DNA of 64,000 bases from Pseudomonas sp. B6002 (GCF_013385985.1 NZ_JACAOY010000001.1:167202-231201), one strand, 5' to 3'; counted from the stretch's first letter, positions 28,100 through 38,539 are shown. A program made the numbers and translations. The notes: generated by a model not told the origin, from the sequence alone.

Positions 28100-29644
28100 A
28101 TGCCCCGTAAAACCTGGCGCGCCGCGCTCGCCGCCTATGCCAGCCCCTCGACGTTAGTGCTGTTGTTGCTCGGCTTCGCCGCCGGCTTGCCTTACATGTT
28201 GGTGTTCTCGACGCTTTCCGTGTGGTTGCGTGAGGCCGGTGTGGCCCGCGAGACCATCGGTTATGCGAGCCTGATCGGTCTGGCCTACGCCTTTAAATGG
28301 GTCTGGTCACCGCTGCTCGACCAATGGCGCCTGCCGCTGCTCGGTAAACTCGGGCGCCGTCGTTCCTGGCTGGTACTAGCCCAGTCACTGGTAATCCTCG
28401 GATTGATCGGCATGGGCTTCTGCGATCCGCAGAAACACTTGTCCTGGCTGATCGCCATCGCTGTCATCGTCGCCTTCGCGTCGGCCACCCAGGATATTGC
28501 AGTAGACGCCTATCGCCTGGAAATCGCCGACGACAGCCGCCAGGCCGCCCTGGCGGCCAGCTATATGTCTGGCTACCGCATTGCCGCCCTGCTGGCGACG
28601 GCCGGCGCGCTGTTCTTTGCCGAAGGCTTCGGCTCGACCGGCTTCAACTATAAGCACTCGGCCTGGACCGGCACCTACGTGCTGTTCGGCGTGCTGATGA
28701 TCCCGGCACTGCTGACCACCCTGTTCATGCGCGAGCCGAACGTACCGCTGCGTACCCAGTTGCAGGCCGGTCGCTACAGCTTCGTGCACCAGTTGGTGTC
28801 GGTGTTTGTCTTGATTGTGCTGCTGGTGTCGGTGCCGGCGATGTTCACCCAGCTGTACAACACGGATTTCGCCAGCGTGCTGTTCCACGGCGTGAGCCTG
28901 TGGGAACTGCTGATGGAAGACCGCGCCTTCCTGCGCGCCATTCTCTACATCACCCTCACCTGCCTGTGCCTTTCGGCCATGGGCCGCCGTGGCCTGGCGC
29001 CGGTTCTGACGCCGGTCAACGACTTCATCGTGCGCTACCGCTGGCAGGCGCTGCTGCTGCTCGGGCTGATTGCGACCTACCGCATGTCCGACACCGTGAT
29101 GGGCGTGATGGCGAACGTGTTCTACATCGACCAAGGCTTTACCAAGGATCAGATCGCCGGCGTCAGCAAGATCTTCGGCCTGATCATGACCCTGCTCGGC
29201 GCGGGCATGGGCGGCCTGTTGATCGTACGATTCGGCATCCTGCCGATCCTGTTCATCGGCGGCGTGGCCTCGGCCGCAACCAACCTGCTGTTCGTGATGC
29301 TCGCCGACATGGGCCCGGACCTGCAGATGCTGATTTTCACGATTTCCCTGGATAACTTCAGCTCCGGCCTGGCCACTTCGGCGTTCGTGGCCTACCTGTC
29401 AAGCCTGACCAACCTCAAGTTTTCCGCGACCCAATACGCGCTGCTCAGCTCGATCATGCTGTTGCTGCCGCGCCTGATCGGCGGCTATTCAGGGGTGATG
29501 GTGGAGAAGTTTGGCTACCACAACTTCTTCCTGATCACCTGCCTGCTGGGCGTGCCGACGTTGTTCCTGATTGCCTTGCATTGGTTCCAGGAGAATCGGC
29601 GGGCTCGGTTGAATCCGCCAGCTGACGAAGTATCTCCCCTGTAG
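28100..29644 (+). CDS. ampG: Muropeptide permease AmpG (MFS)
   Basis: An inner-membrane proton symporter that imports GlcNAc-anhydroMurNAc peptides for cell-wall recycling and AmpC induction. The 514-residue protein has MFS architecture with about 12-14 helices and family sequence GFAAGLPYMLVFSTLSVWLR and ATQDIAVDAYRLE. Length is within the family range. Its TAG stop codon lies inside the REP element that follows (the protein ends EVSPL). Confidence 0.93.
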   Translation: MPRKTWRAALAAYASPSTLVLLLLGFAAGLPYMLVFSTLSVWLREAGVARETIGYASLIGLAYAFKWVWSPLLDQWRLPLLGKLGRRRSWLVLAQSLVILGLIGMGFCDPQKHLSWLIAIAVIVAFASATQDIAVDAYRLEIADDSRQAALAASYMSGYRIAALLATAGALFFAEGFGSTGFNYKHSAWTGTYVLFGVLMIPALLTTLFMREPNVPLRTQLQAGRYSFVHQLVSVFVLIVLLVSVPAMFTQLYNTDFASVLFHGVSLWELLMEDRAFLRAILYITLTCLCLSAMGRRGLAPVLTPVNDFIVRYRWQALLLLGLIATYRMSDTVMGVMANVFYIDQGFTKDQIAGVSKIFGLIMTLLGAGMGGLLIVRFGILPILFIGGVASAATNLLFVMLADMGPDLQMLIFTISLDNFSSGLATSAFVAYLSSLTNLKFSATQYALLSSIMLLLPRLIGGYSGVMVEKFGYHNFFLITCLLGVPTLFLIALHWFQENRRARLNPPADEVSPL

Positions 29645-29724
29645 GAACCGGCTTGCCGGCGATGAGGCCCGCAAGCCTCGCGTCAATCTCAAAGACGCCA
29701 TCGCCGGCAAGCCGGCTCCTACAT
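29640..29724. repeat. REPIN overlapping the ampG stop codon
   Basis: The left arm begins TGTAGGAACCGGCTTGCCGG and the right arm is its inverted copy. The TAG in the left arm is the ampG stop codon. Confidence 0.92.
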
Positions 29725-29815
29725 ACCCCTCTGTATTCTGATGCCTGTACTCCGGCAGTTTGCGCCCGTACAATCCAGAGTCATTTCAAGTCCAAGCAAC
29801 CGACAACGGCCTACC

Positions 29816-31531
29816 ATGCGTACCAGTCAATATTTGCTCGCCACACAGAAAGAAACGCCTTCCGACGCGGTTGTGATCAGCCATCAGCTGATGCTGCGCG
29901 CCGGCATGATCCGCAAACTGGCCTCCGGCCTGTACACCTGGCTGCCCATGGGCTTGAAGGTGATGCGCAAGGTCGAAGCCATCGTTCGTGAGGAAATGAA
30001 CGCCGCCGGCTCTCTGGAAGTGTTGATGCCGAGCACTCAACCGGCTGAACTGTGGCAGGAATCCGGGCGCTGGGAAGAGTACGGCCCTGAGTTGCTGCGC
30101 TTCAAGGACCGTCATGGCCGCGATTTCTGCGCCGGCCCGACCCACGAAGAAGTGATCACCGACCTGATGCGCAACGAGCTGAGCAGCTACAAGCAGCTGC
30201 CGTTGAACCTGTATCAGATCCAAACCAAGTTCCGTGACGAAATCCGCCCACGCTTCGGTTTGATGCGCGGCCGCGAATTCATCATGAAGGACGCGTACTC
30301 GTTCCACGCCGACCAGGCGTCCCTGCAGGTCACCTACGACCGCATGCACACCGCTTACTGCAACGTGTTCACGCGCCTGGGCCTGAAATTCCGCCCGGTT
30401 GAAGCGGACAACGGCTCCATCGGCGGTGCCGGCTCCCACGAATTCCACGTGCTGGCCGAGTCCGGCGAAGACGATATCGTGTTCAGCAACGGTTCCGACT
30501 ACGCGGCGAACATCGAGAAAGCCGAAGCCGTGCCACGGGAGACTTCCCGTCCTGCTCCGGCCGAAGCACTGCGCCTGGTGGACACCCCAGAGACCAAGAC
30601 CATCGCGGCCCTGGTGGAAAAATTCAATCTGCCGATTGAAAAGACCATCAAGACCCTGATCGTGCGCGCCGAAGAAGAAGGCAAGCTGATCGCCCTGGTA
30701 ATCCGTGGCGACCACGAGCTCAACGAAATCAAGGCGGCCCAGCAACCTGGCGTGGCCAGCCCGCTGGTCATGGCCACCGATGCCGAACTGCGCGACGCCA
30801 TCGGCGCCGGTGCGGGCTCCCTCGGGCCGCTGAACCTGCCACTGCCGATCATCATCGACCGCTCGGTCGAGCTGATGAGCGACTTCGGTATCGGCGCCAA
30901 CATCGACGACAAGCACTACTTCGGCGTGAACTGGGAGCGTGACCTGCCGGTTCCAACCGTGGCCGACCTGCGTAACGTGGTGGCCGGCGACCCAAGCCCG
31001 GACGGCAAGGGCACCCTGGAGATCAAGCGCGGCATCGAAGTCGGGCACATCTTCCAGCTGGGCAACAAGTACAGCAAGGCGATGAAGTGCGAAGTGCTGG
31101 GCGAGAACGGCAAGCCGATCACCCTGGAAATGGGTTGCTACGGTATTGGCGTGTCGCGCGTGGTGGCAGCTGCCATCGAGCAGAACAACGACGAGAAAGG
31201 CATCATCTGGAGCGACGCCCTGGCCCCGTTCCAAATCGCCCTGGTACCGCTGCGCTACGACAACGAGCAAGTACGCGAAGCCACTGACAAGCTGTATGCC
31301 GAACTGACGGCCGCCGGTTTTGAAGTGTTGCTCGATGACCGGGACAAGAAAACCAGCCCGGGCATCAAGTTTGCCGACATGGAGCTGATTGGCATCCCGC
31401 ACCGTATCGTGGTCAGTGACCGCGGCCTGGTGGATGGCAATCTGGAATACAAGAGCCGGACCGAAGCCGAAGCCCAACCGTTGCCGGTGGCTGACGTGCT
31501 GTCTTTCCTTCAGGCGCGTATTCGTCGCTGA
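29816..31531 (+). CDS. proS: Prolyl-tRNA synthetase
   Basis: It charges tRNA-Pro. The 571-residue bacterial-type enzyme has class II motifs: motif 1 region [19 protein letters not shown] (start shown), motif 2 [17 protein letters not shown], an editing insertion (about 225-390) and motif 3 [19 protein letters not shown]. The ATG at 29816 starts [16 protein letters not shown]. The anticodon-binding domain closes the protein. Confidence 0.98.
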   Translation: MRTSQYLLATQKETPSDAVVISHQLMLRAGMIRKLASGLYTWLPMGLKVMRKVEAIVREEMNAAGSLEVLMPSTQPAELWQESGRWEEYGPELLRFKDRHGRDFCAGPTHEEVITDLMRNELSSYKQLPLNLYQIQTKFRDEIRPRFGLMRGREFIMKDAYSFHADQASLQVTYDRMHTAYCNVFTRLGLKFRPVEADNGSIGGAGSHEFHVLAESGEDDIVFSNGSDYAANIEKAEAVPRETSRPAPAEALRLVDTPETKTIAALVEKFNLPIEKTIKTLIVRAEEEGKLIALVIRGDHELNEIKAAQQPGVASPLVMATDAELRDAIGAGAGSLGPLNLPLPIIIDRSVELMSDFGIGANIDDKHYFGVNWERDLPVPTVADLRNVVAGDPSPDGKGTLEIKRGIEVGHIFQLGNKYSKAMKCEVLGENGKPITLEMGCYGIGVSRVVAAAIEQNNDEKGIIWSDALAPFQIALVPLRYDNEQVREATDKLYAELTAAGFEVLLDDRDKKTSPGIKFADMELIGIPHRIVVSDRGLVDGNLEYKSRTEAEAQPLPVADVLSFLQARIRR

Positions 31532-31551
31532 AAACCAGATCAAGAGAAGTC

Positions 31552-32505
31552 ATGTTCAAGCGAAACACCAGAGCCCTGGGGGGCGCCGCCTTGTGCGGCG
31601 CCCTGCTGGTCAGCGGCTGCGCCAACCAGATGTCGCAACGCAGTGAGCACGAGGAACGGGTCGAGCGTAAGTTGCTCGACCACAGCCTGCAGATCGATGT
31701 AGGCGAGCCCAAAGTGCTGGAACTGCCGCAACGCCGGGTTCGGATTCACGAGCAAAAGACCTTTGAGGTCACCGAGTTCGAAGTCACCCGTCGTTACGAT
31801 CGCTACACCCCCTACCAGCCCTGGCGCAAACTCTACGAGATGCCTCTGGGTGCCGTGGCCCTGGTGGCTGGCGCCGGCGCCAACGTGGCGAATATCTTCG
31901 CCCTCGGCAACCTGCCCACCAGCATGACCCGCGACTGGCTGAGCTACGGCGTGGACGGCATCAACCCGTTCATGAACGTGCAATCCCATGGCCGTGCGCA
32001 ACAGAACCTGGCGGGTATCGATGAAGTCCAGCGCGACAAGCGCGTGGAGTATTCGAGCCTGCCCTGGAGCGAGCGCCCGGTGCAGGTCACTGCCGGCAAG
32101 CAGACCCATGAACTGACCACCGACCGCAACGGCGTCCTGCGCCTGAACCTGTTGGACAGCCCATTTGCCGAACAGGATCTGAACCGCGTCAGCACCTTGA
32201 AGATCAGCGTGGAAGATGGCCAGGACGATGTGCATTCGGACTCGACCCTGGCGATCAGCAGCACCCTGCGCAGCAAGTTGCTGGAGGCCCACGGCCTGAT
32301 CTACGACGACCTGGAAGACGACGAGGTCAACCAGTGGGTGCATCGCGTCAAGCGCCTGTCGGAGTTGGGTCTGGAAGAAGAAGCCAGTGAACTGGAACAA
32401 AGCCTGATCGAACTGACCCGCAATGATCCGGAGTTGCAGCAGGAATTCCTGCAGGCATTGACCAAGGATGCGGGGCGTTTGGTGGCAGACCCCGGCGCAC
32501 GCTGA
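31552..32505 (+). CDS. Conserved lipoprotein of unknown function
   Basis: A 317-residue protein with a lipoprotein signal (GALLVSGC lipobox). It contains the sequence VFDVTEFEVTRRYDRYTPYQP-like stretch (TEFEVTRRYDRYTPYQPWR), a hydrophobic patch VALVAGAGANVANIFALG near residue 105, and a charged C-terminal region with leucine-rich helix. I do not recognise a domain. It follows proS by 20 bp and has AGAGAAG as ribosome site, so it may be co-transcribed. Confidence 0.8.
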   Translation: MFKRNTRALGGAALCGALLVSGCANQMSQRSEHEERVERKLLDHSLQIDVGEPKVLELPQRRVRIHEQKTFEVTEFEVTRRYDRYTPYQPWRKLYEMPLGAVALVAGAGANVANIFALGNLPTSMTRDWLSYGVDGINPFMNVQSHGRAQQNLAGIDEVQRDKRVEYSSLPWSERPVQVTAGKQTHELTTDRNGVLRLNLLDSPFAEQDLNRVSTLKISVEDGQDDVHSDSTLAISSTLRSKLLEAHGLIYDDLEDDEVNQWVHRVKRLSELGLEEEASELEQSLIELTRNDPELQQEFLQALTKDAGRLVADPGAR

Positions 32506-32525
32506 AACCTGATTCGCACGCTTCC

Positions 32526-32595
32526 TTGTAGGAGCCCGGCTTGCCGGCGATGGCGATCTTGCGGATGCCATCGCCGGCAAACCGGGCTCCTACAA
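32526..32595. repeat. REPIN overlapping the dinB stop codon
   Basis: Left arm TTGTAGGAGCCCGGCTTGCC and an inverted right arm with one mismatch (a C/A change). The right arm contains the TAG that ends dinB on the minus strand (after HPL). Confidence 0.9.
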
Positions 32596-33657
32596 GGGGT
32601 GCGTGAACAGTTCCAGCTGTTCGTTACCGCCGCTGAGGTCCAGCAAGCGTACGCCAATCCCCAGCAACCGCACCGGCTTGCCACCGCGATTAAACGCCTG
32701 CGTCAGCAGCTGTTGATAACTCTCCAGGTCCCGCCCTGCCCCCGCCTGTTCCAGTGTGGTCTGGGTAAAGTCATGAAACTTCACTTTCACGAACGGCTTA
32801 CCGGCGCGGTAGCTGCTGTCGATGCGCGCCATGCGCCCGGCCAGGGTTTCCATCAGTTCAGGCAATTTCGCCAGGCAGCTTGAAAGGTCCGGCAGGTCGA
32901 CATCGTAGGTGTTTTCCACGCTGATCGATTGCCGGCGGCTGTCGTTCTGCACGGCGCGATCATCGATCCCACGGGCCAAACTCCACAGTCGTTCACCGAA
33001 ACTGCCGAACTCACGCACCAGCGCCAACTTGTTCCACTCGCGCAATTGCAGGCAGTCCTCGATGCCCAGGCGCGCCAGCTTGTCCGCCGTGACCTTGCCC
33101 ACCCCGTGCAGCTTGCTGACCCGCAACTGGGACACAAAATCCTCGACCTGATCCGGCGTGATCACATACAGCCCGTTGGGTTTCTTCCAGTCGCTGGCGA
33201 TCTTGGCCAAAAACTTGTTCGGCGCGACCCCGGCAGACACTGTGATATGCAACTGGTTGGAGACCCGCCGACGGATGTCCTGGGCGATACGCGTCGCGCT
33301 GCCGCCAAAGTGCGGGCTGTCGGAGACGTCCAGGTAGGCTTCATCCAGGGAGAGCGGCTCGATCAAATCGGTGTAATCGCGAAAGATCGTCTGGATTTCC
33401 TTTGACGCTTCTTTATAGGCGTCCATGCGCGGCTTGACGATGGTCAGGTCCGGGCACAGCTTCAAGGCGTGACGGGAAGACATGGCCGAGCGCACGCCAT
33501 AGGCCCGCGCCTCGTAGTTGCAGGTGGCGATCACCCCACGCCGGTCCGCCGAGCCGCCCACGGCCAGGGGCTTTTGCGCCAGGCTCGGGTCATCGCGCAT
33601 CTCGATGGCGGCGTAGAAGCAATCACAGTCGACGTGGATGATTTTGCGCTGCGTCAT
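32590..33657 (-). CDS. dinB: DNA polymerase IV
   Basis: A Y-family translesion polymerase of 355 residues. The palm motif DCDCFYAAIEMRDD starts the protein and the second catalytic motif SLDEAYLDVS is present; HhH region VRVSKLHGVGKVTADKLA and the little finger follow. I chose the ATG at 33657, which begins MTQRKIIHVDCDCF. The last codon before the stop is inside the REP element. No LexA box was identified by eye. Confidence 0.95.
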   Translation of the reverse strand: MTQRKIIHVDCDCFYAAIEMRDDPSLAQKPLAVGGSADRRGVIATCNYEARAYGVRSAMSSRHALKLCPDLTIVKPRMDAYKEASKEIQTIFRDYTDLIEPLSLDEAYLDVSDSPHFGGSATRIAQDIRRRVSNQLHITVSAGVAPNKFLAKIASDWKKPNGLYVITPDQVEDFVSQLRVSKLHGVGKVTADKLARLGIEDCLQLREWNKLALVREFGSFGERLWSLARGIDDRAVQNDSRRQSISVENTYDVDLPDLSSCLAKLPELMETLAGRMARIDSSYRAGKPFVKVKFHDFTQTTLEQAGAGRDLESYQQLLTQAFNRGGKPVRLLGIGVRLLDLSGGNEQLELFTHPL

Positions 33658-33894
33658 ATAAAGGGGTGTGGTCCTACGGGTGGCCAGTATCGCATTCACC
33701 CCTGTATATAGCACCAGTAGTTTGAATCTTCCGTCTGAGTGGTAGGAAATTTCGCCAATGAATTTATTTTCTCAATCGAAATCGGCAATCCGATAGAGCT
33801 GAAAGCCACGGCCTGACTGGCCCCAAGCCCTTTCGGAAACCCACCCCGGCACGCTAACCGATTGAAGCAGAAGCGCTTTTCCTGGAATCTACGG

Positions 33895-33922
33895 TTGACA
33901 CACCGAAGTTCCTCTGTAGAAT
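33895..33922 (+). promoter_or_regulatory. Sigma-70 promoter of first initiator tRNA gene
   Basis: TTGACA at 33895-33900 and TAGAAT at 33917-33922 with 16 bp between. It lies 13 bp upstream of the tRNA. Confidence 0.85.
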
Positions 33923-33935
33923 GCCGACACACAGA

Positions 33936-34012
<77 letters not shown>

Positions 34013-34018
34013 AACATC

Positions 34019-34050
34019 AAAAAAGGCTACTCGAAAGAGTGGCCTTTTTT
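34019..34050 (+). terminator. Terminator after tRNA-fMet copy 1
   Basis: AAAAAGGCTACTC is paired with GAGTGGCCTTTTTT around a short loop GAAA. The same sequence follows copy 2. Confidence 0.9.
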
Positions 34051-34063
34051 GTGCGCGCTGATT

Positions 34064-34140
34064 TTGTAGTGAGCGGGCTTGCCCCGCGCCAGCGGAATAC
34101 CTGACACACCGCCGCGCGGGGCGAGCCCGCTCACTACAAA
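34064..34140. repeat. REPIN between the two tRNA-fMet genes, GTAGTGAGCGGGC type
   Basis: Inverted pair with arms TGTAGTGAGCGGGCTTGCCC and complement, the same subtype as the tandem array at 22067. Confidence 0.9.
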
Positions 34141-34214
34141 AGCGTTTTCAATCGGGAACTTAGGTGGGCTGAGTGGCTAATTCACACTTATTTGACTCAT
34201 ATGGCCATTAACGG

Positions 34215-34242
34215 TTGACACCCCGCCGCTGGACTGTAGAAT
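34215..34242 (+). promoter_or_regulatory. Sigma-70 promoter of second initiator tRNA gene
   Basis: TTGACA at 34215-34220 and TAGAAT at 34237-34242, again 16 bp apart, 13 bp upstream of the tRNA. Confidence 0.85.
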
Positions 34243-34254
34243 GCCGCCCACAGA

Positions 34255-34331
<77 letters not shown>

Positions 34332-34337
34332 AACATC

Positions 34338-34369
34338 AAAAAAGGCTACTCGAAAGAGTGGCCTTTTTT
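34338..34369 (+). terminator. Terminator after tRNA-fMet copy 2
   Basis: Same stem (GGCTACTC with GAGTGGCC, A/T tails) as after copy 1. The identity of the two copies extends through the tRNA and this terminator. Confidence 0.9.
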
Positions 34370-34610
34370 GTATCCGGTGAAAAAGTTCTTCTGAAACAAT
34401 GACATGGCATATTTCATGAAACCCTACACGGTTTGTTGAGTCCATGTCTTTGCAAGCTATGCTCAATGCTCAAGCGCTACCCTCTACGACCAATGGCCGC
34501 TGTCGCCGCCCCCGGCGATACGCGTTAATATTTGTAATTATTTTGTCCATAGGGATTGGTAACTTGGCTGGATACCTCCATCCTGTCGCGCACAATCCAC
34601 GAGGTGATTG

Positions 34611-37253
34611 ATGCGCGCCAACTCGTCTGAACCACAAGACACTGTCACAGCAGAACAACCGATCACTCCCACTCGTTTGCGTTGGCTGGATCTGTTGAGC
34701 AAATACCGTCAGCCCATCGGGTTGGCCGTTACCCTGTTGCTGTTCGCAATCGCCCTGATCGCCTGCCGGCACCTGCTGCTGGAACTGGACCTCTACGCCC
34801 TCCACGACTCGATCCTGGAAGTGCCCAAGCCTGCCCTGCTCGGTGCGTTTGCCGCCGCCGTGGCCGGTTTCATCATTCTGTTGGGCTACGAGTTTTCGGG
34901 GGCGCGTTATGCCGGCGTGAAGCTGCCGGCCAAGACCCTGGCTCTTGGTGGTTTTACCGCCTTCGCCATCGGCAATGCCATTGGCTTGTCGATGCTCTCG
35001 GGCGGCTCAGTGCGTTACCGTTTATATGCACGTCATGGCATCGGGGCTTCGGAAGTGGCCCACATGACCGTGTTTGCCAGCCTGGCCCTCGGCACCGCCT
35101 TGCCACCCCTGGCAGCATTGGCGACATTGAGCAACCTGCCCGCTGCCGCGACCTACCTGCACCTGCCACAGATGGTGCTCGGCGGTATTGCAGGCGCGGT
35201 GCTGCTGCTGTCGACCGTGCTGTGCATCGGCATTTATCGTCGCAGGTTGCCGGAACAACCCTACCCCGACAACCTGCTGGTCAAGGCTGGCCGTCGTACC
35301 CTGCGCCTGCCGGGCCGCCGCCTGACGTTCCTGCAGCTGATCATCACCGCGCTGGACGTCGCCGCCGCTGCAACCGTCCTTTATATGCTGCTGCCGGAAG
35401 CGCCACCGTTCGGCCCGTTCCTGCTGGTGTACCTGCTGGCCCTGGCGGCGGGTGTACTCAGTCACGTACCGGGCGGCGTGGGTGTATTTGAAGCCATCCT
35501 GCTGGCCGCCTTTGCCGACAAGCTCGGCGCCGCGCCGCTGGCCGCCGCCCTGTTGCTGTACCGGATGATCTACGTGGTACTGCCGCTGTTGATCGCCTGT
35601 GTGTTCCTGCTGGTCAACGAAGCCCAGCGCTTGTTCCAGACCCAGCAGAGCCTGCGGGTTGCATCAGGCCTGGCGGCGCCGGTACTGGCCGTACTGGTTT
35701 TTTTGTCAGGCGTGGTCCTGCTGTTTTCCGGCGCCACGCCAGAAATCGACTCACGCCTGGAAAACATCGGCTTTCTGATTCCCCACCGCCTGATTGACGC
35801 CTCCCACTTTGGCGCCAGCCTGATCGGTGTGCTCTGCCTGCTGCTCGCCCAAGGCCTGCGCCGACGCTTGTCGGCAGCCTGGATGCTGACGATGGTGCTG
35901 CTGCTGACCGGCGCCCTGCTCTCGCTGCTCAAGGGCTTCGACTGGGAAGAAGCCAGCCTGATGATCATGACCGCCGTGCTGCTGGCGATCTTCCGTCGCT
36001 CGTTCTACCGCGCCAGCCGCCTGACTGAACTGCCGTTCTCGCCGCTGTACCTGGTGGCCAGTGTCTGCGTGCTGGGCGCTTCGATCTGGTTGCTGCTGTT
36101 TGCCTACCAGGACGTGCCGTACAGCCATCAACTGTGGTGGCAATTCACCCTGGACGCCAACGCCCCCCGTGGCTTGCGTTCGTTGCTGGGTGCCGCCGTG
36201 CTGCTGGTGATCGTGTCACTGACCTGGCTGCTGCGCACCGCACGCCCGGTCATCCACCTGCCGACTCCGGATGAGCTGGAACGCGCCACCAAGATCCTGA
36301 TGGCCTCGTCTCAGCCTGACGGCGGCCTCGCGCTGACCGGCGACAAGGCGCTGCTGTTCCACCCCAACGATGAAGCCTTCCTGATGTACGCCCGTCGCGG
36401 GCGCAGCCTGGTGGCCTTGTATGACCCGATCGGCCCGACCCAACCCCGGGCCGAGATGATCTGGCAGTTCCGTGACCTGTGCGACATCCACCACGCCCGC
36501 CCGGTGTTCTACCAAGTGCGCGCCGAGAACCTGCCGTACTACATGGACATCGGCCTCACCGCGATCAAACTGGGTGAAGAAGCCCGCGTCGACCTGAAAC
36601 GCTTTGACCTGGAAGCCAAGGGCAAAGAGATGAAGGATTTGCGCTACACCTGGAACCGTGGCACCCGGGACGGCCTGTCCCTGGAGATCTTCGATCCGGG
36701 CCACGCACCGATGGATGAACTCAAGGTCATTTCCGACGCCTGGTTGACCGGCAAGAACGTGCGGGAAAAAGGCTTTTCCCTGGGACGCTTCAGTGACGAC
36801 TACCTCAAGCACTTTCGCATCGCGATCATTCGCTTCGAAGGGCGCCCGGTGGCCTTCGCCAACTTGCTCGAGACTTACAACCACGACCTGGCCAGCCTCG
36901 ATCTGATGCGCGCCCACCCAGACGCACCCAAGCTGACCATGGAGTTCATGATGGTCGGCCTGATCCAACATTATAAGAACCATGACTACGCCCGCTTCAG
37001 CCTCGGCATGGTGCCGTTGTCGGGCCTGCAACCGCGTCGCGGCGCCCCGTTGACCCAGCGCCTGGGTTCGATGGTGTTCCGCCGTGGCGAGCAGTTGTAT
37101 AACTTCCAAGGTTTGCGCCGCTTCAAAGACAAGTTCCAGCCTGACTGGGAACCCCGTTACATGGCCGTGCCCGCAGGACTTGATCCGCTGGTGGCACTGG
37201 CCGATACCGCCGCCCTGATCGCGGGCGGCTTGACTGGATTGGTGAAACGCTGA
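34611..37253 (+). CDS. mprF: MprF-type aminoacyl-phosphatidylglycerol synthase/flippase
   Basis: An inner-membrane enzyme that transfers an amino acid from aminoacyl-tRNA to phosphatidylglycerol. The 880-residue length matches P. aeruginosa PA0920, which makes alanyl-phosphatidylglycerol. The N-terminal half has about 12-14 membrane helices with flippase-type features (SHVPGGVGVFEAILLAAFAD). The C-terminal cytoplasmic DUF2156 synthase domain runs from about residue 545 and includes MEFMMVGLIQHYKNHDYARFSLGMVPLSG (given here only as position). I chose the ATG at 34611, just after GAGGTG. The next gene overlaps its stop codon, as PA0919 follows PA0920. Confidence 0.93.
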   Translation: MRANSSEPQDTVTAEQPITPTRLRWLDLLSKYRQPIGLAVTLLLFAIALIACRHLLLELDLYALHDSILEVPKPALLGAFAAAVAGFIILLGYEFSGARYAGVKLPAKTLALGGFTAFAIGNAIGLSMLSGGSVRYRLYARHGIGASEVAHMTVFASLALGTALPPLAALATLSNLPAAATYLHLPQMVLGGIAGAVLLLSTVLCIGIYRRRLPEQPYPDNLLVKAGRRTLRLPGRRLTFLQLIITALDVAAAATVLYMLLPEAPPFGPFLLVYLLALAAGVLSHVPGGVGVFEAILLAAFADKLGAAPLAAALLLYRMIYVVLPLLIACVFLLVNEAQRLFQTQQSLRVASGLAAPVLAVLVFLSGVVLLFSGATPEIDSRLENIGFLIPHRLIDASHFGASLIGVLCLLLAQGLRRRLSAAWMLTMVLLLTGALLSLLKGFDWEEASLMIMTAVLLAIFRRSFYRASRLTELPFSPLYLVASVCVLGASIWLLLFAYQDVPYSHQLWWQFTLDANAPRGLRSLLGAAVLLVIVSLTWLLRTARPVIHLPTPDELERATKILMASSQPDGGLALTGDKALLFHPNDEAFLMYARRGRSLVALYDPIGPTQPRAEMIWQFRDLCDIHHARPVFYQVRAENLPYYMDIGLTAIKLGEEARVDLKRFDLEAKGKEMKDLRYTWNRGTRDGLSLEIFDPGHAPMDELKVISDAWLTGKNVREKGFSLGRFSDDYLKHFRIAIIRFEGRPVAFANLLETYNHDLASLDLMRAHPDAPKLTMEFMMVGLIQHYKNHDYARFSLGMVPLSGLQPRRGAPLTQRLGSMVFRRGEQLYNFQGLRRFKDKFQPDWEPRYMAVPAGLDPLVALADTAALIAGGLTGLVKR

Positions 37254-38539
37254 TGATTCGACGCTCCTGGCGGTATGTATTGGCCTTTGTAGTGCTGCTC
37301 GCCCTGATCCTGGGTGGCGGCTATTGGTACTGGAACCGCCCTGCCCCGCAACCGACCCTGGAGCAATTGCCCCAGGCCGACGGCTCTGTCATGACCCGCG
37401 TCACCCCGGCCGGCACGGCCAAAGCCCGCGTTGCCGTTGCGGTGCTGGCCGCTGACACCTTGAGCGACAGCCAACTGATTGCCCTGAGCCAGGGCGGCAA
37501 GGCACAGATTGTCCAAGTGGTCTTGCCCAAAGATGACTGCACGTTGCAGGAGCAAGCCCTGCAAGGCGCCCTGAGCCAACTCAAGGGCCCGGCAACCCTC
37601 GTCAGCGGCATCGGCCCTGGCGCAGCGCTGGCATGGCGCTGGCTGGCCGCACAGAGCGACGACAAGGCCAACGCCATCTCCGTCGGCTTCGCCATGACGC
37701 AGGAAGGCTGCAAGGACCCATTGCCAAAAACCTCTGCCCACGGCAGCTGGCTGGTGGCCTGGAACGATAACCCTGACGATGATGCCGCCAGTTTCGTACG
37801 CGATACGCCGCGCGCAACCACCAGCATCAGTGACTACGACATTCACTACCCGCAAGTGCTGAACAACGAACTGCGCAAGCAGCTGGTGGGTTCGGACAAC
37901 GGCGGCCTGGCCATTCCCGTGGTGGAAGTGCCCGCCGGCCAAGCCAAGGACACCGTGACCCTGTTCCTCTCCGGTGATGGCGGCTGGCGCGACCTGGACC
38001 GCGACGTGGCCGGCGAGATGGCCAAGATCGGCTACCCGGTGGTGGGCATCGACACCCTGCGCTACTACTGGCAGCACAAGACCCCGGAACAAAGCGCCAA
38101 GGACCTCACCGAGCTGATGCAGCACTATCGGCAGAAGTGGGGCACCAAGCGCTTCGTGCTGACCGGCTATTCGTTCGGCGCCGACGTACTGCCGGCCATC
38201 TACAACCGCCTGCCGGAAAACGAGCAACAACGCGTAGATGCAATCATCCTGCTGGCATTCGCCCGCACCGGCAGCTTTGAGATTGAAGTGGAAGGCTGGC
38301 TGGGCAACGCCGGTAAAGAAGCCGCCACCGGCCCGGAAATGGCCAAGCTGCCAGCGGACAAAGTGGTGTGCATCTACGGTGCCGAAGAAGTCGACGAGAG
38401 TGGCTGCACCGACAAGACGGCCGTGGGCGAAGCCGTGAAGCTGCCTGGCGGGCATCACTTCGATGAGAACTACCCGGCGCTGGCCAAGCGGTTGGTGGAC
38501 ATCATCGTGAAGCACCAGGCCAAGGATAAAGCCGAGTAA
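37253..38539 (+). CDS. virJ: VirJ/AcvB-family hydrolase (likely aminoacyl-PG hydrolase)
   Basis: A 428-residue exported alpha/beta hydrolase with an N-terminal signal-anchor (YVLAFVVLLALILGGGYWYW). The C-terminal VirJ domain starts at about residue 235 (SGDGGWRDLDRDVAGEMAKIG) and has the nucleophile elbow GYSFGADVL (GxSxG). The P. aeruginosa partner of the synthase (PA0919) hydrolyses alanyl-phosphatidylglycerol in the periplasm, so the pair probably makes and removes the modified lipid. Overlap with mprF (TGATG) means translational coupling. Confidence 0.88.
   Translation: MIRRSWRYVLAFVVLLALILGGGYWYWNRPAPQPTLEQLPQADGSVMTRVTPAGTAKARVAVAVLAADTLSDSQLIALSQGGKAQIVQVVLPKDDCTLQEQALQGALSQLKGPATLVSGIGPGAALAWRWLAAQSDDKANAISVGFAMTQEGCKDPLPKTSAHGSWLVAWNDNPDDDAASFVRDTPRATTSISDYDIHYPQVLNNELRKQLVGSDNGGLAIPVVEVPAGQAKDTVTLFLSGDGGWRDLDRDVAGEMAKIGYPVVGIDTLRYYWQHKTPEQSAKDLTELMQHYRQKWGTKRFVLTGYSFGADVLPAIYNRLPENEQQRVDAIILLAFARTGSFEIEVEGWLGNAGKEAATGPEMAKLPADKVVCIYGAEEVDESGCTDKTAVGEAVKLPGGHHFDENYPALAKRLVDIIVKHQAKDKAE

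Noticed and set aside
29786-31543. 585-codon minus-strand frame
   Set aside because: Antisense to proS, which has all class II synthetase motifs.
33658-33894. Gene between dinB and the first tRNA
   Set aside because: A short minus-strand frame (33696-33932) covers the tRNA promoter and shows no coding signs.
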